A stretch of DNA of 64,000 nt, from the NCBI GenBank assembly GCA_913057725.1, contig CAJXOS010000007.1:1-64000 (forward strand), in the 5' to 3' direction. The stretch comes from an uncultured Lewinella sp. Lineage in GTDB: Bacteria; Bacteroidota; Bacteroidia; Chitinophagales; Saprospiraceae. Under the pieces are notes generated by a model. It ran no database searches. It was given only the letters and a program-made list of their open reading frames with translations, and was not told the origin of the DNA. Made by a program: the position numbers and the translations under genes. Every line of letters starts with the position of its first letter. Positions within the stretch are counted from its first letter, which is position 1. Positions 8,504-16,425 of the stretch are shown piece by piece.

Positions 8504-9280
8504 ATGATTAGTTTTTTCCGAAGAGTCAAAAAAAGACTGCTGGAGGAAAGCAAGGTAGGTAGCTACCTTGCTTATGCCATCGGCGAAATTATCCTGGTGG
8601 TCCTTGGTATTCTCATCGCCATCCAAATCAATAAGATCAATACCAACCGTGTTGACCGTCAATATGAATACAATTATCTGGAGGCAGTCAGTGCTAACTT
8701 AAAGGAGGATATTAAGGAAATACAGCTTCGCCTCAAGAAGGATTCAGTTCATCTAACCGCACAGACAGATCTGGTTCGGGCCTTTACTAATGATAGTATT
8801 CGCTCTGATGAGGAAAAGATGAAGTATATCATGCACAATAGTGCAGTCATAAGCTATTTCAATCCTCAGAATACTGCTTTTGAAGACATGAAGTCTTCCG
8901 GGAACCTAGATCTTATTCGTGATGATAGCTTGCGATATCAAATTCTAGAGTACTACAATTTCAGTCAGCGAGTAGTATCCAGTCAAGAGATTAATAATGA
9001 GCTCTTCCTAAAGTACAAGGATCGGGCCTTGGACCAAAGCTTGGATATGAATTCTCTTATTGAACCTCAATTGCCCGAAGAATGGCAAGCCGAGGTAAGT
9101 CCCTTCGATAATAGCTACTTCGGAAGTAATCAATCTGCTGCTATGCAAGAAGACTTCGCTCGAAATATCAGCCTAATGAAGGCCAGTGTGTGGATTAATC
9201 ACAACTGGAAAAAGGCGCTACTCCAAGAAGCACAAGAAGTACATAATTCGATCGAGACTTACCTCGAAGAACAGGATTAG
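8504..9280 (+). CDS. DUF6090 family inner-membrane protein
   Basis: The N-terminal pattern MISFFRRVKKRLL, then AYAIGEIILVVLGILIAIQIN, is the signature of DUF6090, a Bacteroidota family with one N-terminal membrane helix and an extracytoplasmic helical domain. I chose the ATG at 8504 rather than the ATG at 8492 because family members begin at this methionine. The function of DUF6090 is unknown; paralogues are often abundant in one genome. The gene converges on the GH16 gene, and the two stop codons overlap (9277-9280), leaving no room for a separate terminator. Confidence 0.75.
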   Translation: MISFFRRVKKRLLEESKVGSYLAYAIGEIILVVLGILIAIQINKINTNRVDRQYEYNYLEAVSANLKEDIKEIQLRLKKDSVHLTAQTDLVRAFTNDSIRSDEEKMKYIMHNSAVISYFNPQNTAFEDMKSSGNLDLIRDDSLRYQILEYYNFSQRVVSSQEINNELFLKYKDRALDQSLDMNSLIEPQLPEEWQAEVSPFDNSYFGSNQSAAMQEDFARNISLMKASVWINHNWKKALLQEAQEVHNSIETYLEEQD

Positions 9281-10938
9281 TTCTTGATTAGCCTCAAGCT
9301 GTACTCCTGCTTAGGCGTACGGAAGTTAAGGATGTAGATGCCCTCTGGTAGATCGCCCAAGCCATTGATGGTTATCTGATCGGTCAGGCCATCCTTTTGG
9401 ATCGTCTTGAGCAGCTTTCCATCCAATTGATACACATTAAATGTGATGGTGTCGGCAGCTTGCTCAGGTAGTACTACCGTGACCTCGTCATCAACTGGAT
9501 TCGGGAAATAGGTCGGATCGATGGCTGCCGCTACTTCCTCGGTAGACACGGGATCTCCTTCCTGATAGACACGTACATAATCTATTTCCATGGCATCCTC
9601 CGTGAAGCTAGCTGCAATAGAAGGCTGGATAGCAATGTTTAATAGCAAGTATTGGTCTTCTGTAAACGGCCACGTAGCAGCATTCTGATCTGCTGGCTCG
9701 TACACATAATGGAGGGTGCCATCTACACTAAAGCGAAGCTGTTCTGGCGACCAAATCAATTCATATTCATGGAATTCTGTAGAAGCGGTGGGTATCACTT
9801 GGCCACCATGATTAATCGTAGCACCAAAGCTTGACGGAGTGTGCGTCGCACTCTGCACATAGTTCTGGTTGTTTCCCCAGTGTTCCATAATGTCGATTTC
9901 GCCACAAGCAGGCCAACCCGTTGTACCATAGCCTTGCGTTTGCCAATAAGCACCAGCTTCAGTGATATTCTTGCCCAACATCCAAATGGCCGGCCAGGTA
10001 CCTACACCTGTAGGTAGTTTAGCGCGAACTACCACCCGACCATAAGTGAAAGCAAATTTGGAGTTTAGTCGTGCGGAAGTAAACTGCTTAGTGTATCCCT
10101 GATCGGTGAAGGTCTCTCTCTTAGCTGTCAAGTACATAATACCATCTTCAACGTATGCATTTTCAACGCGATCTGTGTAGTGCTGAATTTCACCGTTGAA
10201 CCAGCTGCCGCCAGCGGGTAGTTGTGTTTGTGCAAACCACTTCTCAGAATCGATGGCACCCGGAGCATCAAATTCATCTGCCCAGACCAATCGATTGTAG
10301 TTATGCTCATCCATGGCTTCGTCACTATCGTGATAGAAGTCATCGATGTAGGCAACCACTTGATCATTGTTGTCTTCACCGTTCACCTGAATCAGAACCC
10401 GGTTAAAGTCCGTTCTCTGAATCGGTGGCAAGGAAGTTGGATCCAAATTGATATAGCTATCAGCCGCGAAATTAAAGGTCACGGTCTGCCACTCATCAAG
10501 CACGATGGGCTTGATGATTTCGGTCTGCGTCATCCAGGGTGATTCCTGTGTGCCATCCTGTAGCTTTAGCGATACCTGGTTAGGGGCTTCACCAGTAAGG
10601 CTGCTAGAAGACACGTATATCTTTAAAGAGAAGGTGCTATTCGTAGAGAAATCAAAGGTGTTTGGGATGTCAAAACGGATATTAGCGTATTGCCCGCCCT
10701 CATCACTGTATTGCAGAACTCGTTCGGAGGTATTCTCTCCTCCTTGAAAAGGGTTTGCGAAACTGGCATCTACGCCGCAGTTATCCCCAACCCAGGCAGA
10801 GATGGTCCCGTCTCCCTCGAAATTGTCTTTGAAGACCTGAGCATGAGAAGGATCTGAGAATAATAACAAAATAAGAAAAGACAGAACGGAAGCAACGGTC
10901 TTAGACACGCTGCCAACTAGTACTAATGCTTGCTTCAT
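9277..10938 (-). CDS. Secreted GH16 beta-glucanase (laminarinase-like) with T9SS sorting domain
   Basis: A 553-residue protein with a signal peptide (cleavage after about residue 34). Residues about 37-205 form a beta-sandwich resembling a carbohydrate-binding module. Residues about 213-460 are a glycoside hydrolase family 16 domain with the catalytic motif E347-I-D349-I-M-E352; E347 is the expected nucleophile and E352 the acid/base. WPAIWMLG (315-322) and the closing EIDYVRVYQ strand are also typical. The last about 75 residues (from YFPNP) are a T9SS type A sorting domain, so the enzyme is exported across the outer membrane and probably surface-bound or released. Substrate is probably a beta-1,3- or mixed-linkage glucan, but the subfamily cannot be fixed by eye. 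No SusC/SusD pair is adjacent, so it is not part of an obvious polysaccharide utilisation locus. Confidence 0.9.
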   Translation of the reverse strand: MKQALVLVGSVSKTVASVLSFLILLLFSDPSHAQVFKDNFEGDGTISAWVGDNCGVDASFANPFQGGENTSERVLQYSDEGGQYANIRFDIPNTFDFSTNSTFSLKIYVSSSSLTGEAPNQVSLKLQDGTQESPWMTQTEIIKPIVLDEWQTVTFNFAADSYINLDPTSLPPIQRTDFNRVLIQVNGEDNNDQVVAYIDDFYHDSDEAMDEHNYNRLVWADEFDAPGAIDSEKWFAQTQLPAGGSWFNGEIQHYTDRVENAYVEDGIMYLTAKRETFTDQGYTKQFTSARLNSKFAFTYGRVVVRAKLPTGVGTWPAIWMLGKNITEAGAYWQTQGYGTTGWPACGEIDIMEHWGNNQNYVQSATHTPSSFGATINHGGQVIPTASTEFHEYELIWSPEQLRFSVDGTLHYVYEPADQNAATWPFTEDQYLLLNIAIQPSIAASFTEDAMEIDYVRVYQEGDPVSTEEVAAAIDPTYFPNPVDDEVTVVLPEQAADTITFNVYQLDGKLLKTIQKDGLTDQITINGLGDLPEGIYILNFRTPKQEYSLRLIKN

Positions 10939-10952
10939 GAGAACTATTTATT

Positions 10953-10973
10953 TGCTGTTGACGGGCAACAGCA
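10953..10973. promoter_or_regulatory. Inverted repeat just upstream of the GH16 start
   Basis: TGCTGTTG and CAACAGCA form a perfect 8-bp inverted repeat around a five-base spacer, 15 bases upstream of the GH16 start codon. It could be an operator or a leader hairpin affecting GH16 expression. The rest of the 10939-11184 divergent intergenic region shows nothing else I can support. Confidence 0.4.
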
Positions 10974-11184
10974 TTGAAAGTAAATCTTGGCTCATATCTG
11001 GTAGGGCCCCGAAAATACGGAGAAGTCTGAAATGGCCCAAAATAGCAGAGGATATTGAGGGGAAGCTTGCCGACTTTTTTGGAAAAGCCTATCAGTCATA
11101 ACTAATCTCTAATTGGTTTAACAAGTCCTTGACGCCACCAACCAGGCAAAGCACTTAAATTACCGCGAACCAGATATAAAACCC

Positions 11185-12153
11185 ATGAGATTCCTGATCC
11201 TCCTTCTGTTAGTGTCGCTTTTTTCCTGCCAACGACAGGTCACCTTAAATCTACCGGCTTCAGATAGACCTGTTTATCTGTGGGAGGCAGCTTGGAGCCC
11301 CGACGGGAAATACATCGCGATTGGAGGGAACATCGATACGCTCCGAATACTTTCAGCAAAGGACTTTACAGTAGTTAAGACTTATGCTATACACGAAACC
11401 ATTACCAAAGTGCGCTGGCATCCTACCAAGCCACTTTTAGCAGTAGCTACCCAAACCTCCAAAGACGGCTTGGTTCTGGTCGACTATGAGGCAGATAATT
11501 TACAGTATATCCCTGGGGCACCACCTTCTGGAGGAAGAGGCCTCGGATGGAATTCGACGGGAGAAGTTCTAGCTTTTGGCGACAACGAGGGTGATATTCA
11601 TTTCTTTAGTGCGACGGGCAAACTTCTCCGTAAGGTTTCTACTGGTCAGAAAACCGTTATCGATTTGAGCTGGCACCCGAAGCGCAATGAGTTGGCTACG
11701 GTAAGTGAAGATATTTCCCGCTATAACTACGATCAGGATTCGTTTCTACCTATCATTAAAGATCGACCGGAAGAGACTTTAATGCTTTGCGTGGCCTGGC
11801 ACCCGAGTGGGGAGTTCTTCGTCAGTGGAGATTATGGTGACTTTGAAAAGGATTATCCTCCACTGTTGCGATACTGGACTGCTGATGGCACGCTTCTTCA
11901 TTCCATCGAGAGAAGTAAGGCCGAATACCGCAACTTGCGCTGGAGCCCTGATGGGAGCACGCTTGCTTCTAGCAGCGAGGCCGTACGACTATGGTCATCT
12001 AAGGGCGAACTTTTGGCAGAACAAGTGACCCCTGATCTCCTCTGGGGTGTAGATTGGAGCCCTGATGGAAAACGCTTAGTCACGAGTGGTGATGTTGGGG
12101 CGGTATCAATTTGGACGCAGCAACTGCGGTTGATCGCAACAACGGAGGAATAA
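11185..12153 (+). CDS. WD40-repeat lipoprotein
   Basis: A 322-residue protein with a lipoprotein signal (lipobox LFSC near residues 12-15). The mature part is built from WD40-like blades marked by AWSPDGKYIAIGG, RWHPTKPLLAVA, SWHPKRNELATVS, AWHPSGEFFVSGDYGD, RWSPDGSTLASSS and DWSPDGKRLVTSGD, giving about seven blades and probably one closed propeller. Such propellers are protein-interaction platforms and no catalytic activity is expected. Location is the periplasmic face of a membrane or the cell surface. It is divergent from GH16 and no partner is evident. Confidence 0.8.
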   Translation: MRFLILLLLVSLFSCQRQVTLNLPASDRPVYLWEAAWSPDGKYIAIGGNIDTLRILSAKDFTVVKTYAIHETITKVRWHPTKPLLAVATQTSKDGLVLVDYEADNLQYIPGAPPSGGRGLGWNSTGEVLAFGDNEGDIHFFSATGKLLRKVSTGQKTVIDLSWHPKRNELATVSEDISRYNYDQDSFLPIIKDRPEETLMLCVAWHPSGEFFVSGDYGDFEKDYPPLLRYWTADGTLLHSIERSKAEYRNLRWSPDGSTLASSSEAVRLWSSKGELLAEQVTPDLLWGVDWSPDGKRLVTSGDVGAVSIWTQQLRLIATTEE

Positions 12154-12296
12154 TAACTATCTTACATTTTCATTCGGCGGATCACTCTAGCCGTCGCCCA
12201 CTTTTACAATTGCACATTGTTCCCGTATGATCACAAACTAGCTATCGCACTGTGATGGCCTGAACTTGATTAATCCATCTCTAACCTATATCGATC

Positions 12297-12986
12297 ATGA
12301 AAGGAACAAGAAGAATTCAACTATCCGAATCATTTTTAGCTACTCACCAGCTCAATAGTGATAAACCTGCAGCTGATAGCCTGTTTTGGAAAATGTGGGA
12401 AGCCGGCAAGGACATTGCCAACAAGACTCTGTCTACGAAATTTATCGAAGGAATCAAGAACGGCACACTCGATCCCGGCACCTACGGTGCTTTCAACATC
12501 AGTGATGCCTACTACTGTTTTCATGGTGCCGAAGATTATAAGACCGCAGTGGGTCGGGCGTCAGATCTGACCTTGAAGGCTTTTCTGGAAAAGAAACAAA
12601 AGAGCTACGAGAGCTTCAATGCGACTTTCCCGAAAACGTGGCGCGTGAAGGATACCAGTAGTATTGTACCTACCGACGCCTGCAAGCAGTACGCTAACTA
12701 TGAATCCTCTATTGTTACCAATGAGGAGCCGATTTATTGCCTAGTGGTCATGTTACCCTGCGAATACCTTTGGGCATGGTTAGGGGCTACTTTGAGTCCA
12801 GCTAAACCGGATAACTTGTATGCCTCTTGGATCAGCGGTAATAACGACCCATCAGGAGCTTACACGATGGGGAACTTCATAGAGATTTACCGTCAGTATC
12901 ATTCGCTTGACGAGGACAAAGCCATTGAGATCTATAAAACTGCAATGGAGCATGAGCTGTTAAATTTTCAATCTGCTACAGACTAG
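12297..12986 (+). CDS. TenA / heme-oxygenase-fold family protein
   Basis: A 229-residue soluble, all-helical protein. The overall order resembles the TenA/THI-4/PqqC family: a SLFWKMWEAG start, YGAFNISDAYYCFHGAEDY (about 60-80), then PCEYLWAWLGATL (about 153-165), YASWISG and the closing KTAMEHELLNFQSA. TenA proteins hydrolyse thiamin breakdown products or thiamin itself; others in the fold are redox or scaffold proteins. No thiamin gene is nearby, so function should be left at fold level. Similarity is judged by pattern only. Confidence 0.55.
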   Translation: MKGTRRIQLSESFLATHQLNSDKPAADSLFWKMWEAGKDIANKTLSTKFIEGIKNGTLDPGTYGAFNISDAYYCFHGAEDYKTAVGRASDLTLKAFLEKKQKSYESFNATFPKTWRVKDTSSIVPTDACKQYANYESSIVTNEEPIYCLVVMLPCEYLWAWLGATLSPAKPDNLYASWISGNNDPSGAYTMGNFIEIYRQYHSLDEDKAIEIYKTAMEHELLNFQSATD

Positions 12987-13049
12987 CTATTTTTGATTCA
13001 GCGTCTGATTGGAGCTGAATTGGACTGCACGTGAAATGTAAAGGCTTGA

Positions 13050-13892
13050 ATGAATCAGCGATACTTCACCTTATTGGATAAAATAGTTTTGGGGCGAGCC
13101 AAGTTTCAGGCGCCCTTCAAGGCTAGTTCTGCTCTGCAGGATGAGGCGCGTTTTGTACATATTGTAAGTGGCAATTCTAGGCTTTGCTCCCCAAAGCATC
13201 AATTTGACCTCAAGACGGGTGACAGCTTGCTGATGAAATGCGAGCAGTTTGTCAATCATTGGACCAATGAGGAAGCGGATCGTATGAATGAGGTTATTAT
13301 CTGGCACTTTTATCCGGATATACTGCATCACATTTACGATAATCAAATACCGGCAGTATTTACAGCTGGGGTGGCGGCTAATCCTGAGCCCATTGAATCG
13401 ATCAATGAAACGGGAGTGGTGGCACACTTTGTAGAAGGCCTCCGGTATTACTTTGACCATCCATCCTTGATGACGGATGATCTGCTCAAAATCAAGTTCA
13501 AAGAATTGGTGCTGATCCTACTCAACTCGGATCCTTCCGGACGCGTAAAAACGATGCTGGCCAATCTCTTTCGAGAAGATGAATACGAATTTAAGGAAGT
13601 CATCTACGCCAATATTTTCGAAGACCATAGCCTGCAGGACCTGGCTTTCTTTACCGGTCTAAGTCTATCTTCTTTTAAGCGAAAATTCCAGACTGTTTTC
13701 GGAATGAGCCCTGGCGTGTTTATCAAGTCTAAACGACTGGAAAAAGCCAGAGATTTACTGGAAAACTCTAATCAAAGAATCACGGAGATTGCCTTTGAAT
13801 GTGGCTTTAATGACGTAGGGTATTTTTCCAAGACCTTCGCGGCGGCTTTCCAATCTTCCCCTTCTGAGTATCGAAAAAACGTTTTGAACTGA
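13050..13892 (+). CDS. AraC family transcriptional regulator
   Basis: A 280-residue protein. The first about 170 residues are a cupin-like or divergent sensor domain. The C-terminal about 100 residues carry two helix-turn-helix units: SLQDLAFFTGLSLSSFKRKF and then ITEIAFECGFNDVGYFSKTF, with the AraC signature ending SPSEYRK. It belongs to the Bacteroidota-type AraC activators. The next gene (SRPBCC protein at 13985) starts 92 bases later on the same strand and is a plausible target or partner; this is inference. The effector is unknown. Confidence 0.9.
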   Translation: MNQRYFTLLDKIVLGRAKFQAPFKASSALQDEARFVHIVSGNSRLCSPKHQFDLKTGDSLLMKCEQFVNHWTNEEADRMNEVIIWHFYPDILHHIYDNQIPAVFTAGVAANPEPIESINETGVVAHFVEGLRYYFDHPSLMTDDLLKIKFKELVLILLNSDPSGRVKTMLANLFREDEYEFKEVIYANIFEDHSLQDLAFFTGLSLSSFKRKFQTVFGMSPGVFIKSKRLEKARDLLENSNQRITEIAFECGFNDVGYFSKTFAAAFQSSPSEYRKNVLN

Positions 13893-13984
13893 TTCTCCTA
13901 GTAATTGGACTTTTCGTCCAAGCATGAGGGCCTTTATTCGGTGTTCTTTGTCTCAGATAATAATTGAGAATAAAAAGAACACGA

Positions 13985-14563
13985 ATGACTTCTCTAGTGA
14001 AAGTAAGCTTGGCACTGGCCGTATTGTTGGTAGCTACAAGCACCCAGGCGCAAAAGGTCAGATCCTTTACGGTAGAACGGACTATCGCGGCTCCCGCCTC
14101 AGATGTTTGGCAGGTAGTGGGTGAAGACTTTGGTGCCATTGCCAACTCCCATTCAGTCATCGTCAACTCTGATTATATCGATGGTAGTTTAGGTGGTGGT
14201 GAAGGTGCCGAACGCGTTTGCAACATGAATGAAAGCGGAACAAAGTACGTTCATGAACGCCAGGTCAATTATGATCCCGTCAATTACTCTTTTACAGCTC
14301 AAATCTTCCATGTAGGTAAACTCCCCTTGGATCCCGCCCACAACCAGGCTGTTTATCAGGTGATTCCCCTAGATCATCAAACTAGTAAACTGGTGTTTAC
14401 GATGAACTATCGTACCAAGCCAGCGCTATTTGGTGCATTGTTCAAGGGACGATTCCAAAAAACGATCGAGGATTACTTGCTTGCAGTGGACCACCATGTT
14501 CGCACTGGAGAGGTTGTCAATCGTGATAATTTCAAAACCATCAAGCAGCAGTACGAGGGTTAG
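13985..14563 (+). CDS. Exported SRPBCC (START/Bet v1-like) protein
   Basis: I chose the ATG at 13985 because it gives a clean signal peptide (VKVSLALAVLLVATSTQAQ); an in-frame TTG at 13964 would only add a basic extension. The mature part reads VERTIAAPASDVWQVVGEDF, the standard start of a polyketide-cyclase/SRPBCC domain, which forms a deep pocket for a hydrophobic ligand. Location is periplasmic. It lies directly after an AraC regulator, and the ligand is unknown. Confidence 0.75.
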   Translation: MTSLVKVSLALAVLLVATSTQAQKVRSFTVERTIAAPASDVWQVVGEDFGAIANSHSVIVNSDYIDGSLGGGEGAERVCNMNESGTKYVHERQVNYDPVNYSFTAQIFHVGKLPLDPAHNQAVYQVIPLDHQTSKLVFTMNYRTKPALFGALFKGRFQKTIEDYLLAVDHHVRTGEVVNRDNFKTIKQQYEG

Positions 14564-14614
14564 CAACCCACTGTGATCTTCCATTTTTTTTCCAACACGT
14601 TAAATCCGAATCTT

Positions 14615-15025
14615 ATGAAATCCTTGGTCCTGTTTTTCACGCTCTTCTTCATGACAATCACTGGTTCTGCACAACAATTGGTCACGTGGGTCGGTGGTAC
14701 ACCTGGCAAAACCACCAACTGGCACGAGGCCCGAAATTGGAGCAATAACAAAGTGCCGGATCAGTTTACGCATGTCCTGATTCCCGATGTGTCTTTTTCC
14801 TCCTTTGCTGAACCCGTAATTAATAGCGGCATAGCAGAGGTAGCTTCTATCACGCTGGTGTCAAATGCTCAACTTTAGCTTACTGCTGATGCGAAACTGC
14901 TTGTCTATGAGTGGATCGAAGGAGCAGACAAAATCGAAGAAACTGCTCCAGCAGCAGTAGTACTGATGGAGGACCTAGAGAACAGCAGATGTATTGGAAT
15001 TCTAATGGATTCCAACGATAAATAA
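14615..15025 (+). pseudogene. Broken surface-protein fragment with an in-frame stop
   Basis: The ATG at 14615 opens a signal peptide (SLVLFFTLFFMTITGSAQ), followed by WVGGTPGKTTNWHEARNW, the typical start of large Bacteroidota surface proteins with a G8-like or passenger beta-helix. A TAG at 14876-14878 ends it after 87 codons. The same frame continues open to a TAA at 15023 (LTADAKLLVYEWIEG), so the stop looks like a nonsense mutation within a longer ancestral gene. No T9SS sorting tail remains. It is either a decaying gene or a remnant left by deletion. Confidence 0.5.
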
Positions 15026-15063
15026 TGCACACAATTTCCTGAACTAAGCTTGAAATCATTCTT

Positions 15064-15468
15064 ATGAAGAAATCGAAAATCGTCACTACAGTTCTTATTC
15101 TTAGTGGAGTACTAATGATCATTCCCGGCTTAATGTCTCTTTTTGCACCGGAAGCGTTCACCTCGCGGAACGGTATCGATATCGGAGGAAACTTAGGTTT
15201 ATATAATGATTACCGAGGCTTAGGAGGTATCCTCTTAGGGTGTGGCCTGAGCATATTACTGGGTGCCTTTCGGCCAAATATGGCATTTACTTCTACGGTG
15301 GTTGCTGCTGTTGTTTATTCATCCTTTGGCTTAGGGCGTTTGGTTTCCATCGCGATGGATGGCATACCGGTAAAGGGGATGGTAGCCGCTACGGTGGTCG
15401 AATGCTTGATTGGAGTATTGGCTATTTGGTTGTTGAGCAGATATCGTCAACCCATTCAAGCAGCCTAA
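15064..15468 (+). CDS. DUF4345-like membrane protein
   Basis: A 134-residue protein with four predicted membrane helices (about 7-27, 51-69, 73-92 and 104-125). The FAPEAFTSRNGID, YNDYRGLGGILLGCG and FGLGRLVSIAMDG segments match the layout of DUF4345, a small membrane family of unknown function. Its TAA stop abuts the ATG of the haloalkane dehalogenase gene with no gap, so the two are cotranscribed and probably translationally coupled. Confidence 0.7.
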   Translation: MKKSKIVTTVLILSGVLMIIPGLMSLFAPEAFTSRNGIDIGGNLGLYNDYRGLGGILLGCGLSILLGAFRPNMAFTSTVVAAVVYSSFGLGRLVSIAMDGIPVKGMVAATVVECLIGVLAIWLLSRYRQPIQAA

Positions 15469-16368
15469 ATGAGTATCTTGACTACTATGATACAGCCAAT
15501 ATCAGCCGAATTTCCGTTTACGTCTCGCTACATGAAAGTGAACGGTAACAATATACATTACATTGATGAAGGAGTGGGGGAGCCCGTGGTGTTCCTGCAT
15601 GGTAACCCCACCTCATCTTATCTATGGCGTAATATCATTCCATACCTCAGCGGAAGTGCCCGTTGCATTGCCCCTGATCTCATTGGTATGGGTAAGTCTG
15701 ACCAGCCTGATGTCGACTATGGATTTGCTACCACCTACGATCATCTTGAGCAGTTCCTGGAGCAGTTGAATTTGGACCGGATCACACTGGTCTTGCATGA
15801 CTGGGGTTCTGCCCTGGGTTTTCACTATGCCCGCCTGCATTCTGAGAAGATAAAAGGCATTGTGTTTATGGAAGCAGTATACCGCTTGGTAGACTGGGAG
15901 AACTTACCTACTCGGGTAAAAGTTGGTATAAGCTTGATGCGTAATCCACTTGCCAATTGGTTGATGCTAGGCTTGGGTAATTTTTTTATCAAAAAGGCAT
16001 TACCAAACGGTATTCAGCGAAAACTCACTACGGAAGAAATGGCCGAGTATGCCCGACCATATCCTACACTTAAAAGTAGAAGACCAATTCGCATTTGGCC
16101 TAGAGAGATTCCGATCCACGGAGTTCCACGGCATACCTATGCTGTTGTAAGTGCTTACCACCACTGGTTGCTAGGTACCCCTATACCAAAGCTCTGTCTA
16201 TATGCTGATCCCGGCTTGTTGATTCCCAAACGGGAGATACCATGGATTGAGCAGAACTTCTTAAATATTAAGACGGTGGAAATTGGGAAAGGCCTTCACT
16301 TTATTCAGGAGGATAGACCTCATGAAATTGGGAGTGCGCTGGCTGATTGGTATCAACAACTTGACTGA
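15469..16368 (+). CDS. Haloalkane dehalogenase (DhaA-like alpha/beta hydrolase)
   Basis: A 299-residue protein of the length and order of DhaA/LinB-type haloalkane dehalogenases (subfamily II). All hallmark residues are present: HGNPTSSYLWRN (44-55) with the halide-stabilising Asn46, nucleophile Asp111 and halide-binding Trp112 in HDWGSALGFHYA, catalytic acid Glu135 in FMEAVYR, and catalytic His277 in GLHFIQED. The enzyme hydrolyses carbon-halogen bonds to an alcohol plus halide, or acts on a related natural substrate. The cap segment (about 140-215) is more divergent, so substrate range cannot be read. It is cytoplasmic by sequence, coupled to the DUF4345 gene upstream, and converges on the surface-adhesin gene downstream. 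Confidence 0.85.
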   Translation: MSILTTMIQPISAEFPFTSRYMKVNGNNIHYIDEGVGEPVVFLHGNPTSSYLWRNIIPYLSGSARCIAPDLIGMGKSDQPDVDYGFATTYDHLEQFLEQLNLDRITLVLHDWGSALGFHYARLHSEKIKGIVFMEAVYRLVDWENLPTRVKVGISLMRNPLANWLMLGLGNFFIKKALPNGIQRKLTTEEMAEYARPYPTLKSRRPIRIWPREIPIHGVPRHTYAVVSAYHHWLLGTPIPKLCLYADPGLLIPKREIPWIEQNFLNIKTVEIGKGLHFIQEDRPHEIGSALADWYQQLD

Positions 16369-16392
16369 TACCCTGGCACCTAAAAAAGTAGC

Positions 16393-16416
16393 GGGGGCTC
16401 GATTACTCAAGCCCCC
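16393..16416. terminator. Likely terminator between convergent genes
   Basis: GGGGGCT (16393-16399) pairs with AGCCCCC (16410-16416) over a ten-base loop. On the minus strand the stem is followed after a few bases by a run of six T (complement of 16382-16387), so it fits best as the end of the minus-strand surface operon. It may also stop reading from the dehalogenase. Confidence 0.55.
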
Positions 16417-16425
16417 ACATGCGGT

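Noticed and set aside
9277-10938. Polysaccharide utilisation locus around GH16
   Set aside because: No SusC/SusD or sulfatase genes nearby; the TonB receptor at 56339 is far away and lacks SusD.
12996-13020. ATTCAGC / GCTGAAT inverted repeat after the TenA-like gene as a terminator
   Set aside because: 7-bp stem with an 11-base loop and no T run; too weak to call.
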